Source: Gammaproteobacteria bacterium
GTDB lineage: Bacteria > Pseudomonadota > Gammaproteobacteria > Steroidobacterales > Steroidobacteraceae
Assembly: GCA_947455595.1 (NCBI GenBank)
Contig: CANGOP010000006.1
Span: forward strand, 62,001 to 126,000
Length of the DNA: 64,000 bases
Direction of reading: 5' to 3'
Under the pieces are notes generated by a model. That model saw only the letters and a program-made list of their open reading frames with translations. It did not search any database and had not been told where the DNA came from. The position numbers were made by a program, and so were the translations under genes. Positions 56,573 through 64,000 of this stretch are shown piece by piece. The number at the start of each line of letters is the position of its first letter. Position 1 is the first letter of the stretch.

Positions 56573-57487
56573 GTGGATGGCGGCGATACGCTGAAGCGAT
56601 TCTTATTCGAGCGTTTTCCGGTTCGAGGCCACTTCGTGCGCCTCGATGCGTCATGGCGCGCCATGATCGAGCACCACCAGTACCCGGAGGTGATTCGGCA
56701 GGCATTGGGTGAGACCGCTGCCGCGGCGTTGCTCTTGGCCGCCACCGTCAAAGTCGACGGTCGCCTGACCTTGCAGTTGCAGGGTCCTGGTCCCATGCAT
56801 TTGTTGGTGGTGCAGGCCCATCCGGGCTTTTCACTTCGAGGCGTCGCCCGTTGGAAGGGTGATTTGCCAGCGTCCGGCGCTACCTTGCGTGAGCTTGCTG
56901 GCGAGGGTCAAATCGTCGCCACCTTTGAAAACGACGACCGCACATCTCGCTATCAGGGTGTGGTGCCCGTGGAGGCGGACCGACTCGCAGATAGCTTCGA
57001 ACACTATTTCGAACGATCTGAACAGCTGCCGACTCGCTTGTGGCTTGTCGCGACGCAGACGTGTGCGGCGGGACTCCTGCTGCAGCGCTTGCCGACCGGC
57101 GCCAGCGCCTCCAGCGAGGCATCAGAGATGGAAGTGGCCGAGGCGGATGAAGATTGGAATCGGATCCAACTGTTGGCCGGAACGCTCACTGCGGATGAGC
57201 TGGCCACCTTGCCGGCTGATGAGCTGTTGCGACGACTTTTTCATGAAGAAGACGTGCGGGTGTTTGATCCTGCACCGGTCTCGTTCCGCTGCGCCTGCTC
57301 GCGCGAGCGGGTGGACGGCATCCTACGCTCGCTTGGCGAAGCGGAGTCTCGCGATGTGCTCGATGAACAGGGTGTCGTTGAAGTGAAGTGCGAGTTTTGT
57401 AATCGCGCCTGGCGATACGACGCAGTGGATATTGGCGCGCTGTTTAGCGGGGCGACTGATGCCGGTTCGACGCGGGCCCTGCAGTAG
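56573..57487 (+). CDS. hslO: Redox-regulated chaperone Hsp33
   Basis: 304-residue holdase chaperone activated by oxidation and unfolding. The N-terminal domain contains LLAATVKVDGRLTLQLQGPG (as VKVDGRLTLQLQGPG), and the zinc switch has CAC (in FRCACSRERV) and CEFC near the C-terminus. It starts with GTG. Its last 44 bp overlap the convergent mtgA gene, so the tail after CEFCNRAW is encoded opposite the MtgA C-terminus. Confidence 0.95.
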   Translation: MDGGDTLKRFLFERFPVRGHFVRLDASWRAMIEHHQYPEVIRQALGETAAAALLLAATVKVDGRLTLQLQGPGPMHLLVVQAHPGFSLRGVARWKGDLPASGATLRELAGEGQIVATFENDDRTSRYQGVVPVEADRLADSFEHYFERSEQLPTRLWLVATQTCAAGLLLQRLPTGASASSEASEMEVAEADEDWNRIQLLAGTLTADELATLPADELLRRLFHEEDVRVFDPAPVSFRCACSRERVDGILRSLGEAESRDVLDEQGVVEVKCEFCNRAWRYDAVDIGALFSGATDAGSTRALQ

Positions 57488-58205
57488 ACGACTTCGCCGG
57501 GGCGTCGGCTTCGAACTTGCGTAGGTAACTGGTGCCGCCGAGAGCGGCTTCCTGCGCCAAAATGGTACCGATTCGGCGTTGGATGTAAGCGCTCGGGCGC
57601 TCCGCTTTCAAATGCTTCGGGCTCGGCAGAACGGCGGCCAGCAGTGCGCCTTCCGTCGGCGTGATTTGTGCCGGAGCATGTCGGAAGTAATGTGGCGCAG
57701 CGGCGCCGACCCCGTAGATTCCAGGCCCAAATTCAGCAAAGTTGAGATAGATTTCGAGGATCCGCTGCTTCGGCCAGAGGGTTTCGATTAAAAGGGTGAG
57801 ATAAGCCTCAATACCCTTGCGGATGAAACTTTGCCCCGGCCACAGATATAGATTTTTGGCGACCTGTTGGGAGATTGTGCTGGCGCCACGTACTCGCCGG
57901 CCGCTTTCCCTTTCTTCGATCGCCTGGTCGATTTGATCCAAGTCAAATCCGTAGTGGATCGGAAATTTCTGGTCTTCCGATGCGATGACTGCAATCTTGG
58001 CGTTCGCAGAAATTTGCTCGTACGGCACCCACGCCTGATGAGCGCGCCAACGAAAGTCTCCCTGTGACCAGGCCGTGAAATAAGCGTGAACGATGAACGC
58101 GCTGGTCAGCGGCGGGATAAATCGCATCAACAAGACTGACAGGACGGTGAGCGCAAAAAAGCCTCCCACCGTCCAGGCAGCAATCTTCTTGAGGCGCCGC
58201 CACAC
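57444..58205 (-). CDS. mtgA: Monofunctional biosynthetic peptidoglycan transglycosylase
   Basis: 253-residue GT51 glycosyltransferase that polymerises lipid II without transpeptidation. One membrane helix (12-33) precedes the catalytic domain with VIASEDQKFPIHYGFD (catalytic Glu), GASTISQQVAKNLYLWPGQS and KQRILEIYLNFAEFG. GTG at 58205 has no clear ribosome site. The C-terminal 19 residues (Ala/Ser/Pro-rich) run beyond the fold and are the part overlapping hslO. Confidence 0.95.
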   Translation of the reverse strand: MWRRLKKIAAWTVGGFFALTVLSVLLMRFIPPLTSAFIVHAYFTAWSQGDFRWRAHQAWVPYEQISANAKIAVIASEDQKFPIHYGFDLDQIDQAIEERESGRRVRGASTISQQVAKNLYLWPGQSFIRKGIEAYLTLLIETLWPKQRILEIYLNFAEFGPGIYGVGAAAPHYFRHAPAQITPTEGALLAAVLPSPKHLKAERPSAYIQRRIGTILAQEAALGGTSYLRKFEADAPAKSSTAGPASNRHQSPR

Positions 58206-58218
58206 GGCGCGCGAGCCG

Positions 58219-58707
58219 TTAGCCTTCGACGACCGTTACCGACTCGAGGACCACAGGTTCGAGCGGAACGTCATCGTGATGGCCTTTGCTGCCGGTCTTC
58301 ACAGCGGCAATCTTATCGACTACATCCATGCCCTTCATGACGTGCGCAAACACGGCATAACCGGGGTTACCCGGGCCTGGGTCGAGGAATGCGTTGTCCT
58401 TCAGATTGACGAAGAACTGCGACGTTGCACTGTGGGGGTCCTGCGTGCGCGCCATTGAAAGGCTGCCACGACGATTCTTGAGACCGTTGGCGGCCTCATT
58501 CTTAATCGGCGCGCGAGTCTTCTTCTGGTTCATATCAGCGGTCATGCCGCCGCCTTGGATCACAAATCCAGGGATGACACGGTGAAACACCGTTCCATCG
58601 AAATGACCCGAGGTCACGTATTCCAAGAAGTTCTTAGTGGTGATGGGAGCATCGTCGCCATGAAGTTCGACGAAGAAGTCACCAAGCGAGGTCTGAAACT
58701 TGAGCAC
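58219..58707 (-). CDS. Peptidyl-prolyl cis-trans isomerase, cyclophilin (PpiB type)
   Basis: 162-residue single-domain cyclophilin with no signal peptide, so cytoplasmic. [15 protein letters not shown] holds the active-site Arg, [21 protein letters not shown] and [18 protein letters not shown] (as shorter conserved blocks) complete the fold. The start is GTG at 58707 because GGAGGA lies 6 nt upstream; the open frame extends to 58791 inside prmC without similarity. It is 13 bp before mtgA. Confidence 0.94.
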   Translation of the reverse strand: MLKFQTSLGDFFVELHGDDAPITTKNFLEYVTSGHFDGTVFHRVIPGFVIQGGGMTADMNQKKTRAPIKNEAANGLKNRRGSLSMARTQDPHSATSQFFVNLKDNAFLDPGPGNPGYAVFAHVMKGMDVVDKIAAVKTGSKGHHDDVPLEPVVLESVTVVEG

Positions 58708-58747
58708 TGCGGTCCTCCGGGCGGTAACGGTCCGCCGTGGGCGAATT

Positions 58748-59581
58748 CTAGTCGCCGAGACCCCCTCCCGTCGCGCGTTCCAGCGCTGCAAGGTCGCGAA
58801 AGGTCTCTATACGACCGAATCCGGCCTGTCGGAGTGCCGCGCGGACCGCCGGGCCCTGATCATAGCCATGCTCCAACAAAACCTGACCGCGGGGCATCAG
58901 ATGCTGTGGCGCCTGCGCGGCAAGCGTTTGCAGATCCGCAAGACCATGGTTCGCGGCGACCAGCGCCTCGACGGGTTCATGGCGTAGTGCCGGTCCTGCA
59001 AGGTGGGGGTCATCCGGCGCCACGTAGGGCGGATTGGCTAGGATGAGGTCATATCGCGCCGTTCCCACGGGATCGAACCACGAACCCGCCAATAGGCGGG
59101 CAGAAACGCCGAGGCGGGAGCGGTTGGCCTCTGCGATCGCTAATGCCGCCTGGCTACGATCCACCAGGTCAACGTCCGCGTCCGGACGCTCCAACGCGAT
59201 GGACAGGCCGATGGCGCCACTGCCGGTACCTAAATCGAGGACTCGGGGCCTTTCGAGTCCGGACAGCCACTGTATCGCGGTTTCTACGAGTAACTCCGTG
59301 TCCGGTCGCGGTACCAGTACCCCGGGGCCGACGCTGAATCGACTCTTCCAGAAATCGCGATAGCCCAACAGATAAGCCACGGGCTCCCCGTCACAGCGCC
59401 GGGTCACCAGTCTCTCGAAGGCATCCAAACGATCTGCCGAGAGTGCGGTGTCATCGCGGGCATGTAATTGGGCGCGCGTCCATTCCAGCACATGGGCGAG
59501 CAAGAGTTCCGCATCTAACCGAGCGGAGTCGGAAAGAGCCGCGATTCTTACCGACGCCTGCTGAAGAATGGTTTGAATCAT
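58748..59581 (-). CDS. prmC: Peptide chain release factor N5-glutamine methyltransferase
   Basis: 277-residue PrmC/HemK, which methylates the glutamine of the GGQ motif in RF1 and RF2. The SAM motif [16 protein letters not shown] and the catalytic NPPY ([13 protein letters not shown]) are present; [27 protein letters not shown]-type sequence is seen as LGYRDFW and [13 protein letters not shown]. It overlaps prfA, its substrate's gene, by 4 bp. Confidence 0.97.
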   Translation of the reverse strand: MIQTILQQASVRIAALSDSARLDAELLLAHVLEWTRAQLHARDDTALSADRLDAFERLVTRRCDGEPVAYLLGYRDFWKSRFSVGPGVLVPRPDTELLVETAIQWLSGLERPRVLDLGTGSGAIGLSIALERPDADVDLVDRSQAALAIAEANRSRLGVSARLLAGSWFDPVGTARYDLILANPPYVAPDDPHLAGPALRHEPVEALVAANHGLADLQTLAAQAPQHLMPRGQVLLEHGYDQGPAVRAALRQAGFGRIETFRDLAALERATGGGLGD

Positions 59582-60657
59582 TCCAACTCGGCGAGCTGCT
59601 CGGCCTCGTACTCGCGGGCTAGCGGAATCAAGATTTCGTCAAGAGTACCGCCGACGATGGCCTCAAGGCGGTACAGGGTTAATTCGATCCGGTGATCGGT
59701 GAGGCGACCCTGAGGGAAATTGTAGGTGCGAATGCGTTCGGAGCGATCGCCTCTACCAACCTGTAATTTTCGTGCCGATGCCTGCTGGTTCGCCTGCTTC
59801 TCGCGTTCCGACGCGAGAAGGCGCGCCTTTAACAACGACATGGCACGCGAGCGATTCTTGTGTTGCGAACGCTCTTCTTGGCATTCCACGACCACGCCCG
59901 TTGGTAAGTGCGTGATCCGCACGGCTGAATCGGTTTTATTGACGTGTTGTCCACCAGCGCCACTGGCGCGATAGGTGTCAATTTTCAGATCTGAGTCTGC
60001 GATCGGAATATCTTCAACTTCTGCCAGTTCCGGCAGAATCGCAACCGTGCAGGTCGATGTGTGAATCCGACCCTGTGCTTCGGTGGCGGGCACGCGTTGC
60101 ACGCGATGCGTTCCAGATTCGAATTTGAGCTTCGAATAGACGCCTTGGCCGACGATTCGGGAAATGACCTCCCGGTATCCGCCGTGTTCTCCTCGGCTGT
60201 CCGAGAGGATTTCAACGCGCCAGCCTTGGTTGTCTGCGTATCGGCTGTACATTCGAAACAGATCGCCCGCGAATATAGCCGCTTCATCGCCACCTGCACC
60301 TGCACGAATTTCGAGATAGATATTGCCTTCGTCGTGGACGTCTTTGGGAATCAAGAGGCGCTGTAAGGCTTCCTCCGCAGAGACGATTTGCCCAGCAATG
60401 GCCCGTTGTTCTTCCTCGGCCATGGAGCGGATATCGGGATCCGCATCGCTCGCCATTTCCTCCGCCTGCTTCTGGCTTTGCTGCAGGTTGAGAAAATCAC
60501 GGAAGCCGAGCGCAACGGGTTCTATGCGGGAATATTCCATCGACAATTCGCGAAATCGGTCGCTCCGCCCTTGCAGACTAGGGTCTGACAAGAGGCGACC
60601 AACTTCCTCGTAGCGATCGGCCAATCGCTCAAGGCGTCTGCGGATCGAGTCTCTCAT
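59578..60657 (-). CDS. prfA: Peptide chain release factor 1
   Basis: 359-residue RF1, which terminates at UAA and UAG. The stop-codon recognition motif of RF1 is PxT: PAT within [13 protein letters not shown]. The catalytic GGQ is in [15 protein letters not shown]. It overlaps hemA (upstream) and prmC (downstream) by ATGA, the conserved hemA-prfA-prmC operon. Confidence 0.98.
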   Translation of the reverse strand: MRDSIRRRLERLADRYEEVGRLLSDPSLQGRSDRFRELSMEYSRIEPVALGFRDFLNLQQSQKQAEEMASDADPDIRSMAEEEQRAIAGQIVSAEEALQRLLIPKDVHDEGNIYLEIRAGAGGDEAAIFAGDLFRMYSRYADNQGWRVEILSDSRGEHGGYREVISRIVGQGVYSKLKFESGTHRVQRVPATEAQGRIHTSTCTVAILPELAEVEDIPIADSDLKIDTYRASGAGGQHVNKTDSAVRITHLPTGVVVECQEERSQHKNRSRAMSLLKARLLASEREKQANQQASARKLQVGRGDRSERIRTYNFPQGRLTDHRIELTLYRLEAIVGGTLDEILIPLAREYEAEQLAELE

Positions 60658-61904
60658 TCTTCGTCCGCGTCCAGATGGAAGAGTCGGCGTGCGGCATGCA
60701 CGAGTGCGTCGTCACCGGCGGAGCCGGCCTCTCGAAGCGCATGCGTTGGCGCATGGACGAGTCGATGGGTCAGTGTGTCCGCGAGAAAAGCCATCGCATC
60801 AGCGGGCGAGCGGCCTGAGGCCAATAGCTTCATGGCCTGTTCCAGCGTCTCGGCGCGCACTTTCTCAGCGGTTGTGCGTAATTCTCGAATCGTGGGGATG
60901 ACCTGCTGCCCGCGTAATGCGGACATGAACCGACCTACTTCCTCGTCAATCAGTAGCCGCGCTTCACGCGCCTCGTCTTCTCGTGCCTTGAGGTTTTGGT
61001 TGACGAAATTTTGTAGATCGTCGATCGAGTAGAGGTAGACGTCTTCGAATGCGCCGACGCCAGCTTCGATATCGCGGGGCACCGCAATGTCGACCATGAA
61101 CATAGGCTTGCGACGGCGTGCGTCGAGAGCGGCGGCGACGTCGGCGGTCAAAATTACTGGTTGCGGACTTGCGGTCGAGCTGATGACGATATCGGCTTCG
61201 GCGAGATGATTCGGGAGCGCATCCAGTGTGATGGCTGAGGCGTTAAATTCAGCCGCTAAAGCTTGCGCACGATCTAGACTTCGATTCGCAATGATCATGC
61301 GCTTGAGTCCCTGCGAGTGCAGGTGGCGTGCGGCCAGCGCGATGGTGTCCCCGGCGCCGACCAAGAGCGCCGTATGCGACTGGAAACCCGCAAAAATTTG
61401 CCGTGCAAGACTGACCGCCGCATAAGCGACGGATACCGCATTGGCGCCAATACGCGTTTCAGTTCGAACACGCTTGGCGACTGAGAATGTTGCTTGGAAG
61501 AGCCGATTCAGCATCGGCCCTGCCGTGCCATGCTCCTGAGCCGCGCGATACGCATCCTTCAGTTGCCCCAAGATTTGCGGCTCACCGAGGACCATCGAAT
61601 CGAGTCCCGAAGCTACCGCGAAAGCATGCTCAACAGCGCGCTCATCGCGATGCAGGTATATGCACCCCTCTAATTCCTGCGGCAGACCGTGGTATTCGGC
61701 TAACCATCGGCCCAAGTCTGCCGCGTCATCGGCGACGCAATACAACTCGGTGCGGTTGCAGGTCGATACAATGACGTTTTCGCGCGCGCCATCCGTGGCG
61801 AGCGACTGCAAAGCATGCGGCAGGTTGCGGGTGTCGAAGACCACCTTCTCTCGAACCTCAACGGGGGCCGAGCGATGATTGATCCCGACGACGACGAGTG
61901 GCAT
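60654..61904 (-). CDS. hemA: Glutamyl-tRNA reductase
   Basis: 416-residue NADPH-dependent enzyme that reduces glutamyl-tRNA(Glu) to glutamate-1-semialdehyde, the first committed step of haem synthesis by the C5 route. [14 protein letters not shown] starts the catalytic domain, the nucleophile cysteine is in [24 protein letters not shown] follows, and the NADPH domain has [15 protein letters not shown]-terminal dimerisation helix is present. It is divergent from the TPR gene across 102 bp. Confidence 0.98.
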   Translation of the reverse strand: MPLVVVGINHRSAPVEVREKVVFDTRNLPHALQSLATDGARENVIVSTCNRTELYCVADDAADLGRWLAEYHGLPQELEGCIYLHRDERAVEHAFAVASGLDSMVLGEPQILGQLKDAYRAAQEHGTAGPMLNRLFQATFSVAKRVRTETRIGANAVSVAYAAVSLARQIFAGFQSHTALLVGAGDTIALAARHLHSQGLKRMIIANRSLDRAQALAAEFNASAITLDALPNHLAEADIVISSTASPQPVILTADVAAALDARRRKPMFMVDIAVPRDIEAGVGAFEDVYLYSIDDLQNFVNQNLKAREDEAREARLLIDEEVGRFMSALRGQQVIPTIRELRTTAEKVRAETLEQAMKLLASGRSPADAMAFLADTLTHRLVHAPTHALREAGSAGDDALVHAARRLFHLDADEE

Positions 61905-61971
61905 TGGGTGGCCTGAGAACGGTCGGATTTGCCAGGCGATTGTCCTGTACCTCGCCTATGTAGGGCAAGCG

Positions 61972-62000
61972 TTCGCAGCACGCCTTTGTGCCCGTATAGT
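61972..62000 (+). promoter_or_regulatory. Promoter of the TPR-lolB unit, apparently leaderless
   Basis: TTCGCA (61972-61977, 4 of 6 to TTGACA) and TATAGT (61995-62000, 5 of 6 to TATAAT) are separated by exactly 17 bp. The predicted transcription start falls at about 62007, the A of the TPR gene's ATG. No ribosome-binding site is visible before the ATG. Confidence 0.55.
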
Positions 62001-62006
62001 GCACGT

Positions 62007-63665
62007 ATGTTAAATGTACAGTACGCACAATCCTCTTGGCGTCGCCGTATAGGCTGCGGCCTGATGGCAGCGGTGTTGTTCACCGTCTCGATCTCTGCCG
62101 CTGAGAGGCCGGCTTCTCCCGCGGACGTAGCCATTGAGCGGGGCGAATATGCGCGCGCGGCGGCGCTCCAATGGGAGCGTGTGCGTGACTCTGCAGATCC
62201 ACATGAGCTCGAATCAGCCGCCCGTTTGGCTTATGACTGGTCGCAATATGCAGTTTTGACCTCCATTTGCGAGGATTGGCTGAAGCGCGAGCCAAAGAGT
62301 GAGACGGCGCATCGATTTTTGGCGGTGGCGGCTTTGGAGCTCGATCACCGTTCGGTTGCGGAGCGCGAGCTTGAGTGGTTGCTGGTGACGGCCTATCCGA
62401 CGCCGAACCAGGGATTTGAGTCGCTCGGCCGCAGCCTTTCTGAATTGCGCAATCGGGCGGGTGTCGCTTTTGTGATGCGCAAACTCGCGGCACGGCATCC
62501 CGAGTCCGGCGAAGCGCAGTTACAGGCTGCGAGCTTGTTACTCGCAGCAGGTGATGCCGCGGGTGCGCAAGCGGCTGCGCAGCGAGCGAAAGAGTTGGGT
62601 CGCCGGCGCCAAGGACGTGCGTTCGAGGCAAGGGCCCGTGTATTGGCTGGCGATTGTGAGCAGGGGCTTGCGCTTGCCGCGCCGCTTGGGACAGATATAC
62701 GCGATCTCGATCGACTGACGGAGGCCTGGTTGATGATGTTGTGCGAGCGCGGTGCCGAAGCGGAATCAATCCTCCGCGACTTAGCGCAGCGCACCGACCA
62801 GCGCGCCGCCGCCTTGGAGGCCTTGGCCTCGCACGAGTTGGAGACTCATCGGAATGAGTCTGCCGGCCGGCATTACGCTGAATTGGGCAAGGCGGGTGAG
62901 TCGGCAGCCGCCCAGTTCGGGCTGGCCGCGCTGGCCGAGCGGATGGGGGATTCTGGGCGGGCAGCGGCGATGTATTCGGCGATCACCTCGGGTCGGCGTG
63001 CCGTAGAGGCACAATTGCGTGCTTATCGATTACACGTGGCCAGTGATGGTGCTGATTTGGCCGATCGTGTGTTCGACGAGTTTGTTTACGCCAATCCGGA
63101 TCTGCGTCGGGATCTGACCGTCGGCCGCATGTTGGCCATGGCGGAGAACGGTCGCGGCGAAGAGGCGATCGCGTTAGCGGTTCGTGTTGAAAAAGCCTAC
63201 CCGGATGCGGAGGAGATCACGCGGGCGAAAGCTGAGGTGATGGTGCGCTTGGGGCGAGTCGTTGACGCAATGGGTGCCTTGGAGCGGCTGTTATCGCGCC
63301 GCCCGGACGATCCCGCCGCACAAAATGCGCTCGGTTACACTTTGGCTGATGCCGGCCGGGATCTGCGCCGTGCCGACCGCTTGTTACAGGCCGCGTGTGC
63401 TCAGGCGCCGGACAATGCGGCCTATTTGGACAGTCTGGGATGGTTGCGTTTTCGACAGCGCGATGTGTTGGCTGCACGCGAAAAGTTGACGCGCGCGTAC
63501 CGCCTGCAACCTGATGCGGAAATTGCCGGACATTTGGCCGAGGTGTTGGCCACGTCCGCTGACGCGTCGGAGGCTGAGCGCTTTATCGCCGTGGCGTTGG
63601 ATCGTTTCCCGTCAAATGAGCGCCTCTTGCGTCTGCAGCAAGCGTATTCGAAGGGCGCACCATGA
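62007..63665 (+). CDS. Exported tetratricopeptide repeat protein
   Basis: 552 residues with a signal peptide (RRRIGCGLMAAVLFTVSISAAE region, cleavage near SAA) followed by TPR-like helical repeats to the end; the last repeats include PAAQNALGYTLADAGRDL and NAAYLDSLGWLRFRQ. A TPR gene of this kind is found between hemA and lolB in many gammaproteobacteria. It is likely periplasmic or an outer-membrane-associated scaffold. I chose the ATG at 62007; the frame opens at 61929, but that part is upstream of the promoter, and ATG 62064 is an alternative. It overlaps lolB by ATGA. Confidence 0.85.
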   Translation: MLNVQYAQSSWRRRIGCGLMAAVLFTVSISAAERPASPADVAIERGEYARAAALQWERVRDSADPHELESAARLAYDWSQYAVLTSICEDWLKREPKSETAHRFLAVAALELDHRSVAERELEWLLVTAYPTPNQGFESLGRSLSELRNRAGVAFVMRKLAARHPESGEAQLQAASLLLAAGDAAGAQAAAQRAKELGRRRQGRAFEARARVLAGDCEQGLALAAPLGTDIRDLDRLTEAWLMMLCERGAEAESILRDLAQRTDQRAAALEALASHELETHRNESAGRHYAELGKAGESAAAQFGLAALAERMGDSGRAAAMYSAITSGRRAVEAQLRAYRLHVASDGADLADRVFDEFVYANPDLRRDLTVGRMLAMAENGRGEEAIALAVRVEKAYPDAEEITRAKAEVMVRLGRVVDAMGALERLLSRRPDDPAAQNALGYTLADAGRDLRRADRLLQAACAQAPDNAAYLDSLGWLRFRQRDVLAAREKLTRAYRLQPDAEIAGHLAEVLATSADASEAERFIAVALDRFPSNERLLRLQQAYSKGAP

Positions 63666-64000
63666 CCTTAAGGTGCGCCGTTGCCGTGTGCGTGTTGGGA
63701 CTAGCGGGCTGCGTCGCGACCCCGCAGCGGCTAGCCGACGTGCCGCCGCTACTGAGCGTCAGTGAGACCTCGGCGCTGCAGAACTGGGATCTGTGGACGG
63801 CGACGGGCCGTCTCGCTGTCAAATCAGCCCAAGATGGCTTTAATGCGCATTTTGAGTGGCGTCAGACCGGGGTGGATAGCGAGTTGCTGGTCGAAGGGCC
63901 TTTCGGTGCAGGCCGGTCCGTTGTGCGGATCAGTCCTGACCATATCCGGGTAGAGGCGGGGACGAGTCCGCCAACGGACTTTTTGGCGCCGTTTACGGGC
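63662..64000 (+). CDS. lolB: Outer-membrane lipoprotein LolB, N-terminal part (cut by window end)
   Basis: 113 residues in an open frame running off the window. The lipobox GLAGC follows a short signal peptide, and the mature part has WDLWTATGRLAVKSAQDGFNAHFEWRQ (as short blocks TGRLAVKS and NAHFEWRQ), ELLVEGPFGAGRSVVRI, typical of LolB. LolB accepts lipoproteins from LolA at the outer membrane. Context between the TPR gene and, elsewhere, ispE-prs supports it. The ATG overlaps the TPR stop by 4 bp. Confidence 0.92.
   Translation, partial: MTLRCAVAVCVLGLAGCVATPQRLADVPPLLSVSETSALQNWDLWTATGRLAVKSAQDGFNAHFEWRQTGVDSELLVEGPFGAGRSVVRISPDHIRVEAGTSPPTDFLAPFTG

Overview
The window is a gene-dense, roughly 60% GC chromosome segment from a Gammaproteobacterium. 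The evidence is gene order: lptD-surA-pdxA-rsmA-apaG-apaH, amgK-murU divergent from lptD, dacA-dat-ybeD-lipB-lipA, mreBCD-mrdA-rodA-mltB-rlpA beside gatCAB, and hemA-prfA-prmC divergent from a TPR gene and lolB. The kynurenine operon recalls Xanthomonadales-like relatives, but I cannot place the genus. No rRNA, tRNA, CRISPR array, insertion sequence or prophage is visible, and no gap between genes exceeds 200 bp.

Layout. 3-1130: the C-terminus of an ornithine decarboxylase, a lipoprotein cytochrome c and a HIT protein. 1127-8271: yyaL-type thioredoxin protein, rlmI, an ElyC-like protein, lgt, thyA, then a SET-domain methyltransferase with a lysine-rich tail followed by a 2OG-Fe(II) oxygenase. 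8268-12708: a MocR regulator divergent from a beta-alanine-type transaminase and methylmalonate-semialdehyde dehydrogenase. 12897-15196: an alpha/beta hydrolase coupled to a TTC38-type TPR protein. 15207-24658 (minus): seven genes for an oligopeptide-type ABC importer and catabolic enzymes. 24851-27492: a degenerate aldehyde dehydrogenase-like protein plus an FAD oxidase. 27500-28824: coaX and folA. 28811-32793 (minus): kmo, kynU, a cyclase-family gene and haaO. 32876-64000: almost entirely housekeeping (outer-membrane biogenesis, cell-wall recycling, lipoate, elongasome, GatCAB, translation termination, haem).

How the genes work together. The 9.8-24.7 kb part looks like an accessory catabolic region for amides of beta- or omega-amino acids: a peptide importer, an M20 deacylase and a P1/DmpA-family aminopeptidase could release amino acids that the transaminase and CoA-acylating dehydrogenase take to acetyl-CoA. 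This is inference. The importer is unusual: the solute-binding protein is fused to the first permease through an added membrane helix, and both ATPases are fused, so five usual subunits are packed into three polypeptides. The SET/2OG-oxygenase pair is the other unusual module, with a perfect inverted repeat over the oxygenase start codon.

Genes are packed tightly: many same-strand neighbours overlap by ATGA or GTGA, and convergent pairs overlap at their stops. Several promoters place the -10 element within about 10 nt of the start codon, suggesting leaderless or near-leaderless mRNAs.
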